NCBI GenBank assembly: GCA_035517695.1
Contig: DATIYI010000267.1
Span: 14,910 to 78,909 of the forward strand
Reading direction: 5' to 3'
From: DATFVJ01 sp035517695
GTDB lineage: Bacteria; Actinomycetota; Actinomycetes; Streptosporangiales; Streptosporangiaceae
Length of the DNA: 64,000 nucleotides
The position numbers were made by a program, and so were the translations under genes. The notes under the pieces are model-generated. The model worked only from the letters and a program-made list of their open reading frames with translations, had not been told where the DNA came from and searched no databases. This document shows positions 57,833 to 64,000 of the stretch, piece after piece. The stretch's first letter is position 1, and every line of letters starts with the position of its first letter.

Positions 57833-58825
57833 ATGGACGACGAGCAGGGGCCACGCCAGCCCGCGATGACGCAGGCGCATGATCATGGCGGCGAAGGGCG
57901 GGACGTTGATGGCGATGTCCACCAGGGGGACCGCCGCCCGGATGACGCCGAGGCGAGTGATGTGCCGATAGGGGGTGGCACCACCCAGGGCGACGCCGAG
58001 CTTGCTGGTCCTGGCGATGACGGCGCGCGGGAGCAGGCGGCAACGAAGCGGCGCCGCTCGTTCTGGCGCGAACTGCCCATCCTTGTCGTGATAGCACTCG
58101 CGCTTACCGTGATTATCAAGGTATTCGCGATACAAGCCTTCTATATTCCCTCGTCATCGATGGAGAATACTCTTAAAATCGGCGACCGGGTACTAGTGAA
58201 TAAAGTCGTTTACCATCTGCGCAGCATCCATCGGGGCGACATAGTCGTCTTCGACGGCTTGGATTCGTGGGACCCGGCGGTTCCACAGACCGCGCCGTCC
58301 AATCCCATCAGGCGTTTCGCCGACTGGGTTGGCTCCGCGTTCGGCGTCACTGCGGGCGAGAAAGACTACGTCAAGCGCGTGATCGGGCTGCCGGGTGACC
58401 GCGTGGCATGTTGCGACGCGCGAGGCCGGGTCACGGTCAACGGTGTCCCGCTCAACGAGACCTCGTATCTCTATCCGGGGAACGCCCCGTCGCTGCTTCG
58501 GTTCCAGGTAACCGTTCCAGCTGGCGAACTGTGGGTCATGGGTGATCACAGGGCCGTGTCCTACGACTCCCGTGAGCATCGAGGTGACCCCGGCGGTGGC
58601 GCTGTCCCTGAGTCCAAGGTGATCGGTCGCGCATTTGTGGTCGTGTGGCCACTCAATAGGCTCGGCGTCCTGCCCATTCCAGCCACCTTCGAGCAGAAGG
58701 CGTTCGCGGCGACAGCGCCCGCCGCACCGTTGGCCTTCGGCGTCGTGGGTGCCATTCCCCTGGCACTGGTTCAGCGCCGGATCCGCATGGGCCGCCGGGA
58801 CTTCGCGGGCGGAGTGCCGGGCTGA
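57833..58825 (+). CDS. lepB: type I signal peptidase (second copy)
   Basis: Paralogue of the upstream lepB. A 75-residue polar, acidic N-terminal extension (MDDEQGPRQPAMTQAHDHGG and on) precedes the membrane helix; catalytic Ser is in YIPSSSMENTL and Lys in KDYVKRVIGLPGDRVAC, then GDHRAVSYDSR. A C-terminal hydrophobic segment and basic end match the first copy. The domain from RRRSFWRELPIL on is strongly alike in both, so they arose by tandem duplication. Start ATG 57833 lacks a strong ribosome site. Confidence 0.92.
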   Translation: MDDEQGPRQPAMTQAHDHGGEGRDVDGDVHQGDRRPDDAEASDVPIGGGTTQGDAELAGPGDDGAREQAATKRRRSFWRELPILVVIALALTVIIKVFAIQAFYIPSSSMENTLKIGDRVLVNKVVYHLRSIHRGDIVVFDGLDSWDPAVPQTAPSNPIRRFADWVGSAFGVTAGEKDYVKRVIGLPGDRVACCDARGRVTVNGVPLNETSYLYPGNAPSLLRFQVTVPAGELWVMGDHRAVSYDSREHRGDPGGGAVPESKVIGRAFVVVWPLNRLGVLPIPATFEQKAFAATAPAAPLAFGVVGAIPLALVQRRIRMGRRDFAGGVPG

Positions 58826-58995
58826 CGCGATGCGGCCCGGTATCCGTATCGAATGGTTAGGCGAGGGCCCGGCCGAACCGCAGGCGCAGCAGCGGGCGGT
58901 TCAATCCCCTTTGGCCCGCCCGGCGAGCCGGATACCCGGCACAACGGCGCTACCTCTACGGAACCCGCCTTGATGGGCCGATCCTGCGGAGGACC

Positions 58996-60081
58996 GTGGC
59001 GATCGGACGTACCCTGCCAAGTGTCATGATGAGCCTGGAACGCGGGATGCCTGCATGGGACGTGGTGCCCGGCAGGATTGAGGACCCCGACAGTGATCGT
59101 GTCGTAGACGAGGCGGCCACTAGTGTGACGGATGGTTTGCCGGAGATCGCACCCGGTGTTGTTGCTGACCCTGACACCAGAGTGATCTCCGATCCCCCCC
59201 GCGGCGGTCGGGCGACCGACGGGGAAGCGGACCGCGCCGTGGGTGCGCCAACCGGTCCGCCTAGCCGATCCGTGCTGCGCCCGCTGGGATACACGCCACG
59301 CCGGGGGGCCGGCCTGTCCGGGTACGAACGTGTGCTGGCTCGCGCGGGCCTCGCACCGATAGCCGGAATTGACGAAGCGGGCCGCGGCGCGTGCGCGGGT
59401 CCCCTGGTGGTCGCAGCCGTGGTGTTTCCCACCCCGGATCCGCCGGTGCCGCAGCTAGCTGACTCGAAGGCCCTCACTCCAGCCGTGCGGGATCAGGTCT
59501 ACCGTGAGGTTGTGGCTAATGCGCTGTCCTGGCACACGGTCGTGATCCCGCCTGGCGAAATCGACCGTCTCGGGCTGCACGTATGCAACATCGCGGGCAT
59601 GCGCCGCGCGCTCGCCGGCATTTCCTGTCGGCCCGGCTATGTGCTCACGGACGGCTTCCCGGTTAGTGGTCTGACTGTCCCAGCCCTGGCGATGTGGAAG
59701 GGGGACCAGGTCGCTGCCTGTGTCGCCGCCGCTTCTGTCGTGGCGAAGGTGACCAGGGACCGGATCATGACGAAGCTGCATGACCGATATCCGGCCTACG
59801 ACTTCGCCGAGCACAAGGGTTACTCGACGAGGCGCCACACTCAGGCGCTCGCCGAGCATGGTCCGTGCCCGGAGCACCGCTTCAGCTACGTGAACGTCAT
59901 GTGCGCGATCCAGCGGCGCGACGCAGGCGCGCGGCCGATGCCGGACAATGGAGGGATGGCGGACGTGGCCCGCATTGTCGATGGTGCCAGGAGTGGCGTG
60001 CCGGCGGCCGGCGGTGCAGCCAACGGGGCTGGCTACGCAGCCAAGGCGGAGCTGGCGGAGGAGACTTCCGGCGCCTTCTAG
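58996..60081 (+). CDS. rnhB: ribonuclease HII with N-terminal extension
   Basis: Removes ribonucleotides from RNA-DNA hybrids. Metal ligands: Asp-Glu in AGIDEAGRGACAGPLVVAAV, Asp in LTDGFPVSG, and Asp in VVAKVTRDRIM. The usual start region is ARAGLAPIAG at about residue 115. GCGGAGGA lies right before GTG 58996, favouring a protein of 361 residues with about 90 extra acidic, Pro/Asp-rich N-terminal residues; GTG 59272 would give the normal 269 but has no clear ribosome site. The C-terminal 50 residues are also unconserved. Confidence 0.9.
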   Translation: MAIGRTLPSVMMSLERGMPAWDVVPGRIEDPDSDRVVDEAATSVTDGLPEIAPGVVADPDTRVISDPPRGGRATDGEADRAVGAPTGPPSRSVLRPLGYTPRRGAGLSGYERVLARAGLAPIAGIDEAGRGACAGPLVVAAVVFPTPDPPVPQLADSKALTPAVRDQVYREVVANALSWHTVVIPPGEIDRLGLHVCNIAGMRRALAGISCRPGYVLTDGFPVSGLTVPALAMWKGDQVAACVAAASVVAKVTRDRIMTKLHDRYPAYDFAEHKGYSTRRHTQALAEHGPCPEHRFSYVNVMCAIQRRDAGARPMPDNGGMADVARIVDGARSGVPAAGGAANGAGYAAKAELAEETSGAF

Positions 60082-60108
60082 TCCGGCCGCCTGATCGGAG
60101 GGGACACC

Positions 60109-60438
60109 ATGAGCGCAGAGGATCTCGAGAAATACGAGACCGAGATGGAGTTGCAGCTCTACCGCGAATATCGGGACGTGGTCGGGCTGTTCACCCATGT
60201 GGTCGAGACCGAGCGCCGCTTCTATCTCACCAATGAGGTCAACCTCAACGTGCGGACGGCCGACAACGGTGAGGTGTTCTTCGAGGTCACCATGCAGGAC
60301 GCCTGGGTGTGGGACATGTACAGGCCGGCGCGGTTTGTGAAGAATGTGCGGGTCGTCACCTTCAAGGACGTGAACATCGAGGAACTCGCGCAAAGCGACT
60401 TGGAGCTTCCCGAGGACAAGCCGGGATTCCCGACCTAA
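60109..60438 (+). CDS. DUF2469 family protein
   Basis: A 109-residue conserved actinobacterial protein of unknown function, nearly invariant across the phylum: SAEDLEKYETEMELQLYREY, VVGLFTHVVETERRFYL, DAWVWDMYRPARFVKNVRVV, and an acidic end. GGAGGGG precedes the ATG. Its place between rnhB and yraN is conserved. Confidence 0.94.
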   Translation: MSAEDLEKYETEMELQLYREYRDVVGLFTHVVETERRFYLTNEVNLNVRTADNGEVFFEVTMQDAWVWDMYRPARFVKNVRVVTFKDVNIEELAQSDLELPEDKPGFPT

Positions 60439-60800
60439 GGATCGACACGGCACGACGGCATGTTGGCCGTCGGCGGATCTCCACATCAGTGGGCTTCCCG
60501 AGCTTCATCGTCGATGGCCGTACGGGGCAAGGCGGGGACCGCAGGCCGAGCGGTTCCTCTGGGAACAGGGGCCTTCGCGGCCTGTGGTAACACTAACTCG
60601 CCGGATACCACTAAATCGCCGGATACGACCTTCGGGGGTCCGGGGCCGATCTTACCGAGTCCGCGAGATAGCACAGGGGTCTGACATTTAGGCCGGAGTA
60701 CGCACAGGAGAATGTCGTAACCGTCCGCCCTCCACAGCCCTCGTCGTACCGGCTCTCGTCGCTGTTGCTGCCGTCATCGTTGAAAGCGGAGGTGGTGACA
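60439..60800. other. intergenic region between DUF2469 and yraN
   Basis: About 360 bases with no supported gene. It contains an 18-base direct duplication (ACTAACTCGCCGGATACC and a near copy, about 60593-60628) and a GC-rich imperfect hairpin at about 60540-60587 that could end the rnhB message. Confidence 0.5.
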
Positions 60801-61157
60801 TTGCATCCCAAGGATGCCCTTGGCAGGCAAGGCGAGGAGGTCGCCGCGAACTTTCTGGAGGCGGCAGGCCTGCGGATACTGAGCCGTAACTGGCGGTGCG
60901 CTGACGGCGAACTGGACATCGTCGCTGCCGAGCGCCGCACGCTAGTGGTGTGCGAGGTCAAGACGCGCTCGGGAAGCCGTTACGGCACGCCACTCGAATC
61001 GATCACGTGGGAGAAGAGATCTCGGCTCAGACGCCTGGCTGTCCGCTGGATTTCCGCCCACGGCATCTTGTTCGACGGGATCAGGATCGATGCGGTCGGG
61101 CTAACTCGCGACCGCGGCGGCACCTATGCGATCGAGCATGTTCGAGGGGTGGGCTAG
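60801..61157 (+). CDS. YraN family (UPF0102) endonuclease-like protein
   Basis: A 118-residue member of the restriction-endonuclease-like fold: LGRQGEEVAANFLEAAGL, then the core GELDIVAAERRTLVVCEVKT with the Asp and Glu-x-Lys pattern, and SRYGTPLESITWEKRSRL. The TTG at 60801 is chosen because GGAGG lies eight bases before it and the conserved part starts soon after. comM begins at the next base. DNA-processing role is inferred from fold and comM/dprA neighbours. Confidence 0.9.
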   Translation: MHPKDALGRQGEEVAANFLEAAGLRILSRNWRCADGELDIVAAERRTLVVCEVKTRSGSRYGTPLESITWEKRSRLRRLAVRWISAHGILFDGIRIDAVGLTRDRGGTYAIEHVRGVG

Positions 61158-62876
61158 ATGCCGCTCGCCCGCGCCTACTCGATCGCGCTCGTCGGTGTAG
61201 AGGGCCACACGGTCGAAGTTGAGGCCGATATCGCCAACGGCCTGGTTGGGCTTCTGCTTGTGGGGCTCCCAGATACGGCACTGCGCGAGGCGCGCGATCG
61301 GATCCGGTCGGCGATCGCGAACAGCGACCAGGAATGGCCACAGCGCAAGATCACGGTTGGGTTATCTCCGGCTAGCCTGCCGAAACGGGGCAGCGGCTTC
61401 GATCTCAGCATCGCCGTGGCGATCCTGGCTGCGGCTGGCGTGCTGCCGCTCGTGGCGCTTGCTGGGCTCGTGCTTCTTGGCGAACTCGGTCTCGACGGCC
61501 GGTTGCGGTCTGTGCGAGGCGTCCTGCCGGCCACGGCGAGCGCCGCGGGCGCCGGCTTCACCACCGTGGCGGTGCCGCAGATGAATGCGCCAGAGGCGGC
61601 GCTGATGCCGGGCGTCCGGGTGCTTGCCGTTCCGTCGCTCGCCGCCTTGCTCGCGCACCTGCGGGGAGAGCGTTGCCCAGCGGGGACCGAACCGGTGGAG
61701 GTTATCGAGGGCGGAACGTTTCCCGGATCGACTCACGAATTCGCGATGCCTGGCGGCGCCACGGCGACCGGTCCGTGGCGGTCTGGGAAAGCCGAGGCCG
61801 ACCGGGCGCAGCGCAGCGGAATGGCGAAAAGCCACGCCAACGGCGGTACGCCAGAATCGCGAACTATCGCAGCGCCTGGGATGGGTTCCAGTCTGGTCAC
61901 GTCAAGTGACCAGACCGCCATCGACCTCGCCGACGTGCTCGGCCAGCCCGTCGCACGCCGGGCGGTCGAGATCTGCGCTGCGGGAGGTCATCATCTATCG
62001 ATGCTCGGGCCGCCGGGGGCGGGTAAGACGATGCTCGCGGAACGGCTTCCGACCGTCCTGCCCCGTCTGGACGTGGCGGCCTCGCTTGAGGTGACATCGG
62101 TCCACTCGGTGGCGGGTGTGCTTCCGCCTGGCCGCCCGCTTGTGACCGAGCCACCGTTTTGCGGGCCTCACCATACGGCCACCAAGGCGGCGATCGTTGG
62201 TGGCGGAAGTGGGATCATTCGGCCGGGTGCTGTGTCACTTGCCCACCTCGGGGTGCTGTTTCTTGATGAAGCACCCGAGTTCAGTCGTGACGTGCTCGAT
62301 GCGCTGCGCCAGCCGTTGGAGTCGGGTGAGGTTGTCGTTGCGCGCGCTGGGCTGACGGCGCGTTTCCCGGCAAGGTTCACGCTGGTGCTCGCGGCCAATC
62401 CGTGCCCGTGCGCGCGCGGCGGCGGACCGAAAGCGGCCTGCGTGTGTACCCCGATGGCCAGGCGCAGATATCTGGGCCGGTTATCTGGCCCGTTGCTTGA
62501 TCGCGTCGATGTCAAGGTCGAGCTGCTGCCGGTCGGCCGGGCTGAGCTGCTGAGCGACCGGCGATTCGCGGAAAGCAGCGCGACCGTGGCCAAACGCGTC
62601 GAGTTGGCGCGTGAGCGTGTTGCCTGCCGGCTGGCGGGTACCCCGTGGCGGCTCAACGCGCAGATCCCGGGCAGCGAGCTGCGGCGCAGGTTCCGGCCGG
62701 CGCCGGGTGCCCTCGCCCGGGTGGAGCGCGCGGTGGAACTCGGCCAGATCAGCGCCCGGGGGGTCGACCGTGTCTTGCGGGTTTCCTGGACGCTGGCTGA
62801 TCTGGCCGGTAAGGCGCGGCCCACCGCGGACGAGACGGGATATGCGCTCGGTCTGTGGCTCGGTGTGACGCAATGA
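61158..62876 (+). CDS. comM: ComM/YifB AAA+ ATPase
   Basis: Mg-chelatase-like hexameric helicase that extends branch migration during natural transformation in competent bacteria. N-terminal Lon-like domain: RAYSIALVGVEGHTVEVEAD and VGLPDTALREARDR; Walker A GPPGAGKTML at about 284; LFLDEAPEFSRDVLDALRQP (Walker B); RFTLVLAANPCPC; and the C-terminal RVSWTLADLAG. At 572 residues it is about 60 longer than usual; the extra is an unconserved stretch at ~185-253, between the Lon-like and AAA+ parts. Overlaps dprA by ATGA. Confidence 0.94.
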   Translation: MPLARAYSIALVGVEGHTVEVEADIANGLVGLLLVGLPDTALREARDRIRSAIANSDQEWPQRKITVGLSPASLPKRGSGFDLSIAVAILAAAGVLPLVALAGLVLLGELGLDGRLRSVRGVLPATASAAGAGFTTVAVPQMNAPEAALMPGVRVLAVPSLAALLAHLRGERCPAGTEPVEVIEGGTFPGSTHEFAMPGGATATGPWRSGKAEADRAQRSGMAKSHANGGTPESRTIAAPGMGSSLVTSSDQTAIDLADVLGQPVARRAVEICAAGGHHLSMLGPPGAGKTMLAERLPTVLPRLDVAASLEVTSVHSVAGVLPPGRPLVTEPPFCGPHHTATKAAIVGGGSGIIRPGAVSLAHLGVLFLDEAPEFSRDVLDALRQPLESGEVVVARAGLTARFPARFTLVLAANPCPCARGGGPKAACVCTPMARRRYLGRLSGPLLDRVDVKVELLPVGRAELLSDRRFAESSATVAKRVELARERVACRLAGTPWRLNAQIPGSELRRRFRPAPGALARVERAVELGQISARGVDRVLRVSWTLADLAGKARPTADETGYALGLWLGVTQ

Positions 62877-64000
62877 GCGATACAGCTGACGGGCAGCGCC
62901 TGGCTCGCGCCGCGCTGACCTACCTCGTGGAGCCCGGTGACAACGCCGTCGGCGCTGTGCTGCGAACCTTCGGGCCGCAGGACCTGGTCGCCGCGATCAG
63001 GGCCGGCCGGATTCCCGCGGGAGCGACGGTTGCCGGGGATCAGGGCAACAGGCTGGCGGCGGCGGTCGGCCGGTCGATGCCGAACTGGCGAGCCCGGCTG
63101 GCCGAGATACCTGACGAGCGTGCCCTGCGGGCTGCCGAACGCGCCGGCATCCGGCTGGTCTGCCCCGGGGAGCCGGAGTGGCCGACACAGCTCGACGTTC
63201 TCGGGGACGCCCGGCCGTATGCCCTGTGGCTGCGCGGAAGCGCGGACTTGCGGCACAGTTGCCTGCGGTCGGTGTCGGTGGTCGGTGCTCGCGCCGCGAC
63301 CGCCTACGGCTCGCACGTCTCGGCTGAACTGGCAGCGGGTCTGGCCGGCCGGGGTTGGGCGGTCGTGTCGGGCGGTGCGTACGGGATCGACGGGTCCGCG
63401 CATCGCGGCGCGCTCGCTGCGGAGGGGATCACGATTTGCGTTCTGGCGTGCGGTGTCGACAACCCATACCCGCAGGGGAACCACGATATGTTCGCCGGCA
63501 TCGCCGCGGGGGGCCTGCTCGTGAGCGAATGGCCACCGGGCCGCAATCCCACCAGGACAAGGTTTTTGGCGAGGAACAGGGTGATAGCCGCTTTGAGCCG
63601 TGGCACCGTTGTCGTCGAGGCGCGCCGCCGTAGCGGCGCGCTGAGCACCGCCAGGCATGCCAGGGATCTGTGCCGGCCGCTGATGGCGGTGCCTGGGCCC
63701 GTCACGTCCGATTGCTCGGCTGGATGTCACTGGATCATGCGCGAGTGGGGTGCGGTGTGCGTGACGAGCCCAGCAGACGTGCTTGAAGACGTCGCGGGCG
63801 TGGGTGAGCAACTGGCCGCGCCTGGCCCGGTCATCGCGGCGGCCGAGCTTGATCCGCTCACAATGCGGGTGCTGGAAGCGGTGCCGGCACGCGGTGGTGC
63901 GGGACCCGCGACGATCGCGGTATCCGCGGGCGTGGCCCTCGATACCACGCTGAGCTGCCTTGGCCTGCTCGCCGCGGGCGGATTCGTCGCGCGTGGCCCG
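62873..64000 (+). CDS. dprA: DNA-processing protein DprA (3' partial)
   Basis: Loads RecA on incoming single-stranded DNA. ATG overlaps the comM stop; the frame is open to the window's end. The Rossmann part shows VSVVGARAATAYGSH, WAVVSGGAYGIDGSAHRGAL, CVLACGVDNPYPQGN, and the segment RNRVIAALSRGTVVVEARRR with SGALSTARHA. A winged-helix-like end (LDPLTMRVLEAVPARGGAGP ... LLAAGGFVARG) is just reached at 64000, so only a few residues are missing. Confidence 0.93.
   Translation, partial: MSDTADGQRLARAALTYLVEPGDNAVGAVLRTFGPQDLVAAIRAGRIPAGATVAGDQGNRLAAAVGRSMPNWRARLAEIPDERALRAAERAGIRLVCPGEPEWPTQLDVLGDARPYALWLRGSADLRHSCLRSVSVVGARAATAYGSHVSAELAAGLAGRGWAVVSGGAYGIDGSAHRGALAAEGITICVLACGVDNPYPQGNHDMFAGIAAGGLLVSEWPPGRNPTRTRFLARNRVIAALSRGTVVVEARRRSGALSTARHARDLCRPLMAVPGPVTSDCSAGCHWIMREWGAVCVTSPADVLEDVAGVGEQLAAPGPVIAAAELDPLTMRVLEAVPARGGAGPATIAVSAGVALDTTLSCLGLLAAGGFVARGP

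Noticed and set aside
58826..58995. Possible small gene between lepB and rnhB
   Set aside because: Short frames such as one beginning MRPGIRIEWLGEGP have no conserved features, and one frame simply reads into the rnhB extension.
1..64000. tRNA, rRNA, insertion sequence or phage genes
   Set aside because: No tRNA T-loop pattern with a cloverleaf, no rRNA segment, and no transposase, integrase or phage motif was recognised.

Overview
The window is about 64 kb of very GC-rich DNA from an actinomycete chromosome. The evidence is the GC-rich codon use, frequent GTG starts, many 1-4 base stop/start overlaps, and actinobacterial marker genes: the F420 gene cofC/fbiD, DUF3515, DUF2469, DUF177-rpmF, a PPOX/F420-type oxidoreductase, and four-cysteine L28 and L32. 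The backbone order leuCD-hup ... ddl ... cofC ... DUF3515-lrp-thiL-rpmB ... recG-rsmD-coaD-DUF177-rpmF-rnc-mutM-smc-ftsY-glnB-glnD-ffh-rpsP-KH-rimM-trmD-rplS-lepB-lepB-rnhB-DUF2469-yraN-comM-dprA is the classic Streptomyces/Streptosporangiales housekeeping block. I cannot name the genus. No rRNA, tRNA, CRISPR array, transposase or phage gene is visible. leuC is cut by the left edge and dprA by the right edge.

Region 1 (1-4.1 kb) holds leucine biosynthesis (leuC, leuD), the nucleoid protein HU, a small cold-shock-like protein and D-Ala-D-Ala ligase. Region 2 (4.2-17.8 kb) is a run of eleven minus-strand genes, in transcription order glpF, dhaK, dhaL, glpK, glpA, glpB, glpC, a DhaM-HPr-Enzyme I fusion, a CDP-alcohol phosphatidyltransferase, a sugar-nucleotide epimerase-like protein and a PlsC-type acyltransferase. 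It encodes glycerol entry, both routes into triose phosphates (GlpK/GlpABC, and PEP-dependent dihydroxyacetone phosphorylation with its own phosphorelay), and steps that could send glycerol 3-phosphate into phospholipid. A short direct-repeat array sits just upstream of glpF.

Region 3 (18.4-31.5 kb) is mixed: two more PlsC-like genes, cofC, DUF3515, a stand-alone Lrp ligand domain and thiL. It also has an accessory stretch with a membrane-anchored CBM2-like protein, a 17-bp tandem repeat, a decayed iolB, an SDR, an FAD oxidoreductase and an ABC-2 exporter, then rpmB and a GH65 enzyme. Directly upstream of GH65 is a 36-codon relic of beta-phosphoglucomutase. Region 4 (31.7-43.2 kb) is recG through smc. 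Region 5 (43.3-48.2 kb) is accessory again: a two-gene type VII secretion substrate pair, one member being a WXG100-lytic transglycosylase fusion, then a small membrane protein, ftsY, a PPOX protein and a roughly 430-bp minisatellite lying where amtB is usually found. Region 6 (48.3-64 kb) covers PII signalling, the SRP GTPase, the rpsP-trmD-rplS ribosome/tRNA operon, two signal peptidases, RNase HII, YraN, ComM and DprA.

The most unusual theme is short tandem-repeat growth. Outside genes the repeats have units of 9, 11, 14, 17 and 21/24 bp. Inside core enzymes they appear as in-frame, low-complexity Gly/Pro/Ala/Thr insertions: MutM (collagen-like triplets), TrmD (about 90 residues right after the catalytic Asp), a 200-residue tail on ribosomal protein S16, and the DhaM linkers. 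Shorter insertions are seen in Ddl, ComM and Ffh.
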